From Heliopora coerulea (taxonomy: Eukaryota > Cnidaria > Anthozoa > Scleralcyonacea > Helioporidae), in assembly GCA_030142905.1 (NCBI GenBank), contig JASJOG010000097.1, forward strand, positions 248,001-312,000: a stretch of DNA of 64,000 nucleotides, in the 5' to 3' direction. Below are positions 51,901-59,700 of the stretch, in pieces. Under the pieces are notes generated by a model. That model had not been told where the DNA came from. It was given only the letters and a program-made list of their open reading frames with translations, and searched no databases. A program made the translations under genes and the position numbers. Each line of letters begins with the position of its first letter. The first letter of the stretch is position 1.

Positions 51901-53560
51901 GTCTGGGGCTCAGAAATCATTTTCTGAGTATCGAGCTTGAAGATCGTTCATCTACCTTGTGACTACTTGTATGCAATTTGTGGCAGTAACAAGTGAAGGT
52001 TAGTTTATTCATCTTAAGTCTTATAGTCATATTAATTACTCATCTGATCTGCGTCTGCGACTGAATTCGTTGACATAGTTGTTGGAGTAACGGCTGATCT
52101 GTGGCTGGACAGTGCAGAGCTCACAGCTCCGGCCACGGCTCTCGATAAAAGTTCCCGGTATGTCGTCTTCTTTGTTAGCCATTATGCTTTGTCTGCTTCA
52201 AGATATTCACATTCGAAGAAATAAAAGGACCGAAGGTACTATTAAGCACAACTACAGATTTGTAACGTTGGCCCGATTTGGCCGTTAGTTTCCATTCTGC
52301 TTGAATCGGATGTTGGCTCTAATTGATTTTTGGACAGACGGCGCGCTGTAAAATCATTATATGAAACCATGAGTTAATTTGCAAATGGTGGTATGATATA
52401 ATGAAATTACAGTTCTTTATAATATAAAATCATGAATAAAATGAAATATCATGGTTTGATATAATGATAAATTGTAACTTTTGCCTATATGGAACCATGA
52501 ATTAAACATTGGAGTGCATTTGCAGGGTTCGTATGAATCCTCAAAAACCATAAAAGTCCTTGAATTTTTTTGTTATAAAATCAAGTACTAAAAAGTTCTT
52601 AAATTTTTTAAAATCCTACCCAAGTTCAAGAAAAGTCCTTAAATTGTATTTGCCTTGCTGCCTTTCAATAAAACTAGCATTAGATTTAAATAGCCATGGG
52701 TTATTTTGTATCGTTTATTTGCAATTATTCGTCATTACTCAAATGAAATCAGAGATACCTGGTCATCATGACGACTGTATATTAATGTATTGAATATTTT
52801 CTAGGTTTGATTGAAATTGGGTGCCATATGTCATAAGCCCTCAAAAACTGGCCGTAATGTAACGCAGAAAGTATATAAGATTTATCATCGGATAGGGGAA
52901 GGAACCCTGCATGTGTACCCCAAAATTTCGAAAAAAGAGTGGTGAATTGTTCACTATGTTTTGATTGTTGTTCAGTCGCATATTTCCTCGGTCCTTCCAT
53001 GAACATTTCTGTGTCTAACGCGATTTCGTTTTGTTTAATCATTGTAGAACATCACTTCAATTTACAAACGGAGTAAATTATTAGAAGAAAAGCAAGAACG
53101 AAGTCGCTGCTCGCATGACTGGATGAAAAACTATCAACAGAATGTTACTCATCGTTTCAACAATTTGGCATCTGTGAGGTCATGCCCAAGTCACGAAGCA
53201 AACAATGCATCAGAATTGGTATCCGCCGCGGTGTCACGGAGTTCAAAGACAAAAAAAGACGCTACTAACGTCAATCGAAGTGTATCAGACGTTCATCGAG
53301 AGGTATTAAAAGTTGAAGATGCCGTGAAAGACCTCCAAACTGTACAAACTTCCAAATCACTGCAGAGAAAAATCCAGCTGTACAATGACTCTTTCGATCG
53401 ATTGCGAGAAGTACTAACACAAGTGCGTAATGCCAGAGATGAACAAACCACGTTTATCGAGAAATTGAGAGCTAAAGTAAGGGCACTGAAATCAGAAGTG
53501 ACAGACCTGGAAGGTCTCAGGGACTCGTTAAGAGACATACCACCTTGCGGAGTAGCATAG
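23967..53560 (+). CDS. Laminin chain with gamma-like arm and two domain-IV modules
   Basis: Twelve exons join in phase to about 1803 residues: 23967-24984, 26522-26689, 29259-29423, 33186-33398, 35236-35877, 37466-37609, 38542-38842, 41042-41724, 43108-43335, 46632-46781, 47854-49040, 53048-53560. Layout: signal peptide (1-26), LN (about 33-273), four LE repeats and an interrupted one, L4b/LF-type domain (about 545-735), LE repeats, LamB/L4a (about 950-1085), LE repeats, coiled coil (about 1240-1795), C-terminus PPCGVA. Laminins form alpha-beta-gamma trimers in basement membranes. The CPECY start of the arm, its length of about 565 residues and the near-terminal Cys fit gamma chains; no LG domains follow. 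The LN has both gamma/netrin-like (SNTCGDPP) and beta-like (KSADFGNTW) features. Two domain IVs are the alpha-3/5 arrangement, not the usual gamma one. Other classes cannot be excluded without a tree. Confidence 0.92.
24985..26521 (+). other. Laminin intron 1
   Basis: No genes. A SINE family A tail (GTCATCAAGC, AATTTCTGAGCCCCAGGTGG) is visible at about 25372-25447; the rest is unremarkable. Confidence 0.5.
26522..26689 (+). CDS. Laminin exon 2: LE repeat
   Basis: Acceptor CTTTAG, 168 nt, donor GTAAGT, phase 1 to 1. Codes one eight-cysteine LE module (CECNEHASSC, then CEQCEDKFYRN). Confidence 0.92.
26690..29258 (+). other. Laminin intron 2
   Basis: 2.6 kb. The only coding-like patch is a 48-codon minus-strand frame at 27670-27524. 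No terminal repeats were found around it. Confidence 0.5.
27524..27670 (-). other. Short acidic open frame in laminin intron 2
   Basis: 48 codons starting MSADINSVSNDSHID and rich in Ser/Asp (HLSDSDDSDSS). Acidic N-termini of this sort occur in some transposases, but nothing further supports that. Its function cannot be stated. Confidence 0.25.
29259..29423 (+). CDS. Laminin exon 3: LE repeat
   Basis: Acceptor GCTTTAG, 165 nt, donor GTAAGT, phase 1 to 1. One LE module (CDCAVEG, CMCKDNVTGRQCDRC). Confidence 0.92.
29531..30496. mobile_element. TIR element with TGTCACA ends
   Basis: Left 29531-29552 and inverted right 30475-30496 agree at 20 of 22 bases (TGTCACA.GAAATT.GCCCTCC). Several GGAAATT/CCTAGGA-like internal repeats lie near both ends. 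Non-coding, about 970 bp. No target duplication is evident. Confidence 0.6.
32560..32850. repeat. Dispersed repeat R1 (copy 2, inverted)
   Basis: Opposite orientation to 14540-14820, with the same hairpin (TACTTTATCGGGATTTAAAA and its inverse) and the same CACATATAAAGGCACATGTG block. Confidence 0.65.
33186..33398 (+). CDS. Laminin exon 4: LE repeat and start of the interrupted LE
   Basis: Acceptor ATTTTAG, 213 nt, donor GTAGGT, phase 1 to 1. One full LE (CHCNMYGTVNGD) and the first half of the next (CHCDDGGSTKQICEK), which is interrupted by the L4b domain. Confidence 0.9.
33399..35235 (+). other. Laminin intron 4
   Basis: 1.8 kb with no repeat or coding sequence I can support. Confidence 0.5.
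35236..35877 (+). CDS. Laminin exon 5: L4b/LF-type domain IV
   Basis: Acceptor TTTCGCAG, 642 nt, donor GTAAGT. After KCLCRKGVRGEACSN comes FFPKLDYLLYEAEY, the hallmark start of the beta-chain LF (laminin IV type B) domain, and later IDSLVLVPQ. This domain type is expected in beta and some alpha chains but not in ordinary gamma chains. Confidence 0.9.
35907..37163. mobile_element. Non-autonomous TTAA-flanked transposon (piggyBac-like)
   Basis: TTAA occurs immediately outside both ends (35903-35906, 37164-37167). The ends share CTATTCTGGGCGG followed by a self-complementary GGTAGGTAAAACTACCTACC block, inverted at the right. The left end carries the CTATTCTGGGCGG motif twice. The 1.26-kb interior has no transposase. 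It fills most of laminin intron 5. Confidence 0.7.
37466..37609 (+). CDS. Laminin exon 6: LE repeat after L4b
   Basis: Acceptor CCCTTAG, 144 nt, donor GTGAGT, phase 1 to 1. One LE module (CDCSEIGAESETC, CRCKPGVMGIRCDRC). Confidence 0.92.
37610..38541 (+). other. Laminin intron 6
   Basis: Contains a partial R1 repeat (37885-37970) and a short (AT)n run at 37975-37990. Confidence 0.5.
38542..38842 (+). CDS. Laminin exon 7: two LE repeats
   Basis: Acceptor CTTTTCAG, 301 nt, donor GTAAGT; the phase changes from 1 to 2. Two LE modules (CNCDDLGSKNFSVC and CNCNATGAKNASC). Confidence 0.92.
39122..39621. mobile_element. hAT-type MITE with 8-bp target duplication
   Basis: ATTGGACA flanks both ends (39114-39121, 39622-39629). 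The TIRs are TAATGCTGCTCCC and the inverse of TAGTGCTGCTCCC, with subterminal ATTAATCGATTA motifs on both sides. 500 bp, non-coding. 8-bp duplications and such ends are characteristic of hAT. Confidence 0.8.
39650..40040. repeat. Degenerate GAGAT and AAACA simple repeats
   Basis: GATGAGATTAG-like pentamer/decamer drift followed by ACAAAACAAA-like sequence. The 128-codon Phe/Leu/Ile-rich minus-strand frame here is an artefact. Confidence 0.8.
40756..40947. mobile_element. TAA-flanked MITE, family H (copy 1)
   Basis: Ends CCATTTACACGATACGA and its diverged inverse bound about 190 bp, with TAA on both sides (40753-40755, 40948-40950). The same element occurs twice at 60316-60674. A 3-bp TWA duplication suggests PIF/Harbinger. 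Confidence 0.7.
41042..41724 (+). CDS. Laminin exon 8: LE, half LE and LamB (L4a) domain
   Basis: Acceptor CTTTTTAG, 683 nt, donor GTAAGA, phase 2 to 1. One LE, then CFCFNRTRQC and a LamB domain (YMSTASNFSGDFDL, MQSILVDLREVTLN), closing with CSCPYSYTTLSCENC. Confidence 0.92.
41725..43107 (+). other. Laminin intron 8
   Basis: 1.4 kb with a 21-C homopolymer at 41823-41843 and a T-rich run near 42349-42371; nothing else named. Confidence 0.5.
41823..41843. repeat. Poly-C tract
   Basis: An unbroken run of 21 C, about 100 bp after a laminin donor site. Such runs are assembly-prone. Confidence 0.9.
43108..43335 (+). CDS. Laminin exon 9: end of split LE and next LE
   Basis: Acceptor TCTATAG, 228 nt, donor GTATGT, phase 1 to 1. 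Completes the LE split by L4a, then CPCNNRSETCDPETRIC. Confidence 0.9.
44602..44696. repeat. Inverted repeat with GATAGAGAATGATCACGT arms
   Basis: Arms of about 19 bp at 44602-44620 and 44677-44696, spacer about 57 bp. Probably a short MITE. Confidence 0.55.
45500..45870 (-). pseudogene. Penelope-like element 3' remnant
   Basis: The minus strand reads CFRVLDTADSPFSLKLKEAL then YIKKLKPDLNKQIHHL, the conserved tail of Penelope-like GIY-YIG proteins. It is followed by a 3' end with ACTGAAGATGGCATAAGTAT and GCCGAAACATG. The upstream part is lost. Confidence 0.65.
46632..46781 (+). CDS. Laminin exon 10: LE repeat
   Basis: Acceptor TTTTGTAG, 150 nt, donor GTAAAG, phase 1 to 1. One LE (CNCVLNNTVNHNSSVC, CERCDDNYYN). 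Confidence 0.9.
46782..47853 (+). other. Laminin intron 10
   Basis: About 1.1 kb; the only feature seen is a palindrome at 47147-47309. Confidence 0.5.
47147..47309. repeat. Fold-back repeat with GAAACAT/CTTCAG signature
   Basis: Arms near 47147-47180 and 47275-47309 are inverted copies (TTCAAAGGTCGGTCAC/CAGTTACCAACCTTTGAA). The inner part contains CTCTTCAGAGAAAG and CGGTCGAAACATC, similar to the 3' ends of the Penelope-like copies here. Confidence 0.6.
47854..49040 (+). CDS. Laminin exon 11: start of coiled-coil arm
   Basis: Acceptor TGTCTTAG, 1187 nt, donor GTAGGG, phase 1 to 0. Begins ECPECYGLIQ, like the CPxCYxLV start of gamma-chain arms; the two Cys would bond to the partner chains. 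It is then about 390 residues of heptad-like helix with many N-glycosylation sequons and no prolines over long spans. Confidence 0.92.
51165..51380 (+). repeat. tRNA-derived SINE, family B (copy 1)
   Basis: Head GATTCTGGAATAGAGTCGAA, body with GTTAAGTTGTCGCGAGAATC and TCGTGCACTTAAA, then a tRNA-like block (CATAGCTCAATTGGTAGAGC A-box, GCGAGTTCAAATCCCACTC B-box). The same unit appears at 58951-59394 and 61910-62080. It is not a tRNA gene: the cloverleaf is degraded. Confidence 0.7.
51679..51955 (+). repeat. tRNA-derived SINE, family A (best copy, with target duplication)
   Basis: Flanked by the 13-bp direct repeat CTTGTGACTACTT (51666-51678, 51956-51968). The tRNA-like promoter (GGTAGCTCAATGGTTAAAGC, GGGTTCGATTCCCGTCTGG) lies in the middle, not at the head. 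The two ends are inverted copies of one another (GTAGATGAACGATCTTCAAG versus its inverse). The other family A copies share the layout. Confidence 0.75.
53048..53560 (+). CDS. Laminin exon 12: end of coiled coil and stop
   Basis: Acceptor CATTGTAG, 513 nt including the TAG stop. Continues the heptad pattern to LEGLRDSLRDIPPCGVA; a Cys just before the end is where gamma and beta chains are disulfide-linked. Two further cysteines (residues about 1654 and 1679) lie inside the coil. Confidence 0.92.
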   Translation, partial: NITSIYKRSKLLEEKQERSRCSHDWMKNYQQNVTHRFNNLASVRSCPSHEANNASELVSAAVSRSSKTKKDATNVNRSVSDVHREVLKVEDAVKDLQTVQTSKSLQRKIQLYNDSFDRLREVLTQVRNARDEQTTFIEKLRAKVRALKSEVTDLEGLRDSLRDIPPCGVA

Positions 53561-53962
53561 CATGTGGACACTATAGCATAGTGCGTAAATACGAAAACAT
53601 AGCCACCGAAGGTAGTCATGAATATTGAGCAAAACGTCGGTCTTTAAATGATACCACCAACCACATATAATACTACCCACTAACTCTACTGTGAGTTCCG
53701 ATTTTTGTTGTTTATAGTTTTTAATATATATATTAATTGTAACGTACAATATATAACTTTCGGAGGTTTATTTTAAGGAATTTAGAATTCTGTTTTAAAC
53801 CTGCCATCGACATATGCCATTCTTTCCTTCTATAATAATGTGCCTTGTATAGCTGATTAAATTAAGCAGAATATTAAATTAAAATTAAGAATATTGGAAT
53901 TATTGTAAGAAGCGATGGCCCAGTTTTCTGCCACCAGTAATAATGTTAATTATTACCATCTT

Positions 53963-53968
53963 AATAAA
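53963..53968 (+). terminator. Laminin polyadenylation signal candidate
   Basis: AATAAA about 400 bp after the stop codon, the first clear hexamer in a stretch with no competing gene. Confidence 0.6.
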
Positions 53969-54714
53969 CTTAAGAATAGAATTCTCCAGTTGCAACTTTC
54001 ATTTCTTCATGGATAGCACGATCGATATGTGAACGCGTTTGGTTCCTTGCAATTCTATGAATATGGTGTATGGGGATCAGAGTACTTGGTTCAACTGACG
54101 ATTCCCAGGACTCAGTGGAATTCTTAAATGTTCTGACGTGACAAATGACTTGGACTCTACTTAGTTATTTATGAAGGAATTGTTCAGGACAGGATATTAT
54201 TGCCGGTAATACCTGGGGAGGGGCATTTAATTTCCAATATCCCTGATCAGCATGCAAACTGTCCATATTCAACGTCACCTGATCGAACCATTATTACTTC
54301 TTATCACATAAACTTTCTGAATCAATGCTCCAATGTCTTGAGTGGTAAAGCTCAAATATCACCAATGACGGCTTGTTTCTGAGGCTTATCCTCTCTTTTC
54401 CTTATTAGTTTACCAAGCAATCCTTTAAAATTCAGTTACCACTGAAAAACCCCAGCGTAATGGTAGTTTTAATTATAAACAAGCTTTTCTTATGTTTTAA
54501 TTTTAAATTAATATATTAGTTTTGCCACACTATACACAACATAAGTGGCGAAAGGAAAACAATAAAAAAGTATAACAGAACTAGCAAAAAAAAAGGAAAA
54601 GTTTAAAAAAGGGAAAGGGGGCATTACCACGGGCGAAAGCCAATTTCTTCGTTAAAATAAAGGTGTACATATACATACACATATACACGTACATCACGTA
54701 CGTATGTGTGTGTT

Positions 54715-54747
<33 letters not shown>

Positions 54748-55049
54748 TTATATATATATATATATATATATATAACTAACTGCAGACGGAACCGTTTCGG
54801 CCTTTTGGGCCTCATCAGTGCAGTGCTGACAAGCAGGATGGAGAAGCCTACATTATATAGGCAACTCAAATGTCCACGCATGTGGTACATCTAAGCCATG
54901 CCAGAGCGCTCTAACTAGAGACTAGTGAGCGTGCGCAAATCCGCTAGCGGCATTTGCGTGTGTGTATATATACATATACACACACACACACATAGGTGCT
55001 GATTTCTTGGTAAAAAAAGTGCTCAATACAAGTAGTAGAGCAATATTCA

Positions 55050-55475
55050 TTTATTTAATAATCTGTGATTTAACAACTACGTCGTTACACGGTGTTTCAT
55101 GCCCCGTGGCAATCATCATACGACTGATTACAAACAATTATTGATCGCTATTAATAGTGTGACCACGCGCTGACGTGTTCGCCCATTGCCACCTGTGCCT
55201 CACCGAAAAATTCCACATAATTTTCCGACAAGAATGCGACTTACTAAACAAAAGAAGCGAAATCCTTTCAAACTGCCGACACAAAAACAAATTCCTTTTA
55301 GCGAACTTCAAACCTATACCGCCGGACAATTAAGAGACAATGGGCGAACACGTCATCGCGTGGTCACACTATTAATAGCGATCAATAATTGTTTGTAATC
55401 AGTCGTATGATGATTGCCACAGGGCATGAAACACCATGTAACGACGTAGTTGTTAAATCATAGATTATTAAATAA
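55050..55475 (+). mobile_element. Penelope-derived fold-back element
   Basis: Arms of about 135 bp (55050-55190 and 55339-55475) are near-exact inverted copies, with ATGATTGCCAC and GGGCATGAAACACC near the inner ends. The middle (55186-55344) codes CHLCLTEKFHII, LLNKRSEILSNCRHKNKFLL and a stop, the conserved tail of a Penelope-like/GIY-YIG protein. So the fold-back carries a retroelement 3' end with an inverted copy of it in front. Confidence 0.7.
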
Positions 55476-55502
55476 ATAAATATATATATATATATATATA
55501 TT

Positions 55503-55540
<38 letters not shown>

Positions 55541-55543
<3 letters not shown>

Positions 55544-55778
55544 CAAATTGCATAAATTTTGGCAAACCTAAACATATCGTAAAAAAAACATATATAGGTA
55601 AATCTGCAACTATGAACACTTTAATCAACCTTAATACATTCGACTGGCCAAAGCATTGTACCAGAAAACATATAGCATATCTTCACTGACCGTTGAAGTG
55701 AGAATAAAATTGCAATACAATGGTCTTGATATGTTAATATGTTGATATGCTTTGTGCCATAATTTTTGCAACTTGCTG
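55541..55778. mobile_element. TA-flanked MITE, family M (copy 1)
   Basis: Starts CAGCAAATTGCATAAATTTT and ends with the inverse TTTTTGCAACTTGCTG, set inside (TA)n. A second copy lies at 56010-56234 with about 85 percent identity by eye. Tc1/mariner-type insertion is likely; non-coding. Confidence 0.7.
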
Positions 55779-55964
55779 AATATATATACATCTATACATA
55801 TATAGATAAAATGTTACCAATGAAGATCGTCTACGGGCGTGAAACTAATAGTAACAACGAACATCCTTTAGTAACATTTTATCTATTTTGCTCTATCTTC
55901 CAGGATATTGAGCACTTTTAGAATCGTCGATAAATCATTCGACTATATACATATATAAATATAT

Positions 55965-56009
<45 letters not shown>

Positions 56010-56011
<2 letters not shown>

Positions 56012-56234
56012 AATTGTATAAATTTTGGCAAACCTAAACATATCGTAAAAAAAAGCATGTATAGGTAAATCTGTAATTGCGAATACTTTAATCAACCTTA
56101 ATACATTAGACTGGTCAACGAATGTACCAAAAAACACAGCATATCTTCACTGACCATTCAAGTCAGAATAAAATGAAGATACAATGGTCTTGATATATTG
56201 ATATGTTTTGTACCATATTTTTTGCAATTTGCTG
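56010..56234. mobile_element. TA-flanked MITE, family M (copy 2)
   Basis: Same sequence order as copy 1 (TATAAATTTTGGCAAACC, CATATCTTCACTGACC, GCAATTTGCTG), same orientation, also bounded by (TA)n. Between the copies is a separate hairpin (55804-55884). Confidence 0.7.
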
Positions 56235-56262
56235 TGTGTATGCATATATATATATACATATA

Positions 56263-56306
<44 letters not shown>

Positions 56307-56616
56307 CTTATATAGGTACAGACACAAATATCATTGATATATAGAGATATGCATGTGGGTACAGTTGTTTATATGCGATATGGTTTGTATTTGGTTAATA
56401 CTTCAGGACTGATAATAACATGTACGTTAGCCTCAGCAGTTGTCTATTAACTGCAGCTTTTCCGTTGTTTCGCCCAGTTACTGAATTGCCTTATATTCTT
56501 TTGCCCTAAAGAGACAAATCTATCGTTATTGTCCACACTCGAGGACTTAATTTCAGCTTTCTTAGAAGGAGTTTCGCCAACTGGTTTCTCAAACAGCTTA
56601 CTGAACAAGAGCATGA

Positions 56617-56754
56617 CTACGAAACTGTCGGTTTCTCTGAAGCAGGATGTTCTACAATGGCTTCGTAATCTGTTTCCGTCATTAAATCTTCCAGTACTTT
56701 TTCGTTTTCCTGAAGTTTAGGTAAGACGACAGCGATATACCCATCGGTAAGAGG
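56617..56754 (-). CDS. ABITRAM: ABITRAM-like terminal exon
   Basis: The acceptor CTTTTTCCAG opens 45 codons starting PLTDGYIAVVLPKLQ and ending SEKPTVS with TAG. DLMTETDYEAIV aligns with the C-terminal LLTQKQYEEVM of human ABITRAM. A different open frame continues past the stop but is not conserved. Confidence 0.88.
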   Translation of the reverse strand, partial: PLTDGYIAVVLPKLQENEKVLEDLMTETDYEAIVEHPASEKPTVS

Positions 56755-59700
56755 CTGGAAAAAAGGTATAAAATTATTCCTATGAAGAATGCGGTAGTAC
56801 GAGGTGGTAAGCGAAGGTTCCAGATGTGCGAATGTTTGTGTGGTGTGTATGTGTGTGTGCGTGAATTATTCCTGCATAATACTAAATAAAAGCTTGCGGC
56901 GGTCTCCAGACGGTTGCGGATAGGGGCTAACCCATCAGGATCGCCAAAAATCATTACCTATTCCCTTAGATGAGGAAAACCATGTCCAAAATAGTAAAAA
57001 TGAAAAGCAATGGGAGGCTTAGTTAAATCTCTTCACTAACACCCATTTGTAACTTTCGGATTTGCGGTTAGACTTCTACTACTTTCGAGAAATTGGACAT
57101 AAATGATGTGTCCTTGTGGTCCCACAGTTGCTGTTCCGCACTATCCTTCAATTAGACATGAAGCCACGAAGCTCAAACTAGTCAACCGCATAGATCACTG
57201 GACCCTTCCGCTGGACTCTTTCCGCCATTAAAATACTCAATAATAATTCAAGAAAACACAGAAGAAACTGGCTCCCAATTAGTAAGCTGTAAATCGGATA
57301 CAGAGTCAAGTTCCTATCGTTCTTTTAGGTCAGAATTTACTGAAACTTCAAAATAGGCGGTAAAAATGGCCATTTAAGTGTGCTCGTATTTTAAGAAAGA
57401 TACAATATTCGTGTCCTAACAGTATGCGATTTATACGGCTCGCCTTGTGAATCCCACACAGTTCGGCCGCTCATATTGTACCAACAGCTTAAACTCGTAA
57501 TGACTCGCTATTCGTTATTCAAAACACGGACGACGGATGAAATTTTCAAATCTATTACGAATTACAGACGTATAGAACGGTTGCATTTCATGAGCAGAAT
57601 TCTGACAATGACTGTGTGGAGATTTTAAGATTCAAAATATTTTTCAGGGAACATGTTCCTGGATTGCTCAAGCGCGTAAAGCAAATAAATTTCACTGGAG
57701 TAATCTAAAAATATCAAAATTCTATTAATTTCAAGATCTTCTTGTCTTTCAGAATCATCGTCGTAGAGACTGTTCGCATTTCTCTCACCACGATGTTGAA
57801 AATGACTATCCAGAGATTTGAAATACGCAAGGGCGTAGCGAAGCCTCGATAATTGAAGGGGTGCATGATTAAATTTTGCCGAGGAAGTGGACGTGGTCCG
57901 GGTATGGCATAAACCAGCTGAGTTGTTTTCTACAATCTACTTTCCTAAAACGCGCATACAACAAGCAAACAAGAATCAAAAGCTCAAAGCTCTTCAAGTT
58001 CTTGTTATTTTTAACTGTAGCTAGAATTCGTACAAGTGGCAAACTGACCAGTCGTCGTTCCCTGTTAAATTTATATCCAGGTGCGATAAAAGAAAATCTG
58101 TCAAAGTCGTAGCCATTGATTTTCCGGGCAGAAAACGTAAACGCAATATAAAGATGAGAACCCAGCTGAGGATTTTATATAGAAAACTACGACGACAGGA
58201 AAACAAGGCATTTAAAATAACTTTACGAACGTTTCGTTGCAAACTTGGAACATCTTCAGAGTAACACTTGTAAATAGTTACTCTGAAGATAATGCACGTT
58301 CGCAACAAAATTTTAGCAAAGTTATTTTAAATGCCTTGTTTTTTCTCTGTGGTTACAGTTCTCTATTTAAAAATCCTGAGCTTGGCTGTCATCTTTCTAT
58401 TACGTTTACCTGTCAAGGTCATCAGCAGTTGGTGACTTAATGTGCATCAGAAAGCTCCCAAATCATTTTTTGCAATTTGTGTCACAATTTTTACCCAAGA
58501 AAGAATCGTTTGATGGTTTCCTAGGTTATTCTCCGAAAGTAAAACTTCTATTGTGCCAACAATTTCCGAGAAACAGGACATTGGGGGATGCGGCACCCCT
58601 GCACCCCGCTTTGACCACGTCCCTGGAAATACCTGCCCGAAGGGAAGTAGTTCATGTTCAAGTGAGCACGATGCACTTGGTGCCTAGGAGGCATTGATAA
58701 TTAGCGTTCAGACACAAACCTTCTCGTTGAGGATTTCGGGACGTTTCTGTAACTCTTCGTTTACTTCGACCAATTTACCTTTGATACAGCTAATAAACAG
58801 TAAATAACAATTACAAATTACAACTTAAAGATTGAAAAACATGCGTGAAAATTGGGTGAAAAAAGAAGTCTAAAAAGCTGGAAGGTTGATAAAGTACAGA
58901 AACTGAAATAAGCGATAACTAATGCTACGAGCAAAGGCTTTACTTTCTGTACTGCCGAAGTCAACTGAAAAAGTTGACTCGAGCGGGATTTGAACTCGCA
59001 CCTTCGAGATACCGGTCCACCGCTCTACCTGTTGAGCTATCAAGTCCACAGGGATCAGGGGCGAGTTTTATCCAATTTAAGTGCACGAGATATTCTCCCG
59101 ACAACTTAACGCTTATCCATGAGAGGATGTGCAGTGTTTCAATTCTATTTCAGAATCATCCTCAGGGTATTATAACAGTTTGATGATGATTCTGAAATGG
59201 AATTGAAACACTGAACATCCTCTCATGGATAAGCGTTAAGTTGTCGGGAGAATATCTCGTGCACTTAAATTGAATAAAACTCGCCCCTAATCCCTGTGGA
59301 CTTGATAGCTCAACAGGTAGAGCGGCTGACTGGTATCTCGAAGGTGCGAGTTCAAATCCCGCTCGAGTCAACTTTTTCAGTTGACTTCGGCAGTGTAGGT
59401 TAATTATGAAGTTTTTGTTTCATAATTTCCTGAGGATGATTCTGAAACAGTTAATCAACCTTCTAGCTTTTTACATGCATTTTTACATGCACTGCCTCCA
59501 CCTAATTCTACTTAAGTATCTGAATCTGTTCTCATGGTGGGTATTCAAACGCATGGCGATGTTTCGTTTACCGATTCAACCAAAAGTGTCCTGTAAATGT
59601 CTGGAAAAATTAAGAGTAAAAGCAAATTGTATGATTTTGGCCCAGAGATAAGTCAGCCCATGTGGAAATAAAAAGTGTCCCATCGAATAGTGTTACAGCA

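Larger units (their letters stand above)
49041..53047 (+). other. Laminin intron 11
   Basis: 4.0 kb. Contains a hairpin near 50980-51082, SINE B (51165-51380), SINE A (51679-51955) and an AT-rich stretch with repeated ATGATATAATGAAAT-like units (52370-52480). 49041-50970 has nothing named. Confidence 0.5.
53561..56616. other. Intergenic region between laminin and ABITRAM-like 3' ends
   Basis: The two genes converge across 3 kb. It contains the laminin 3' UTR, TA/TG microsatellites (54700-54772, 54955-54995, 55480-55540, 55960-56008, 56240-56305), a Penelope-related fold-back and two TA-flanked MITEs. No coding gene seen. Confidence 0.6.

Noticed and set aside
53560..56616. LG-domain exons downstream of the laminin stop
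   Set aside because: No LG-like coding sequence was found before the convergent ABITRAM-like gene; the stop follows a typical C-terminal Cys.
58965..59372. tRNA-like cloverleaves at 58975-59050 and 59298-59372 (also 51290-51362 and 51835-51910) as tRNA genes
   Set aside because: Their stems are degraded, they recur with shared non-tRNA bodies, and they belong to the SINE families.
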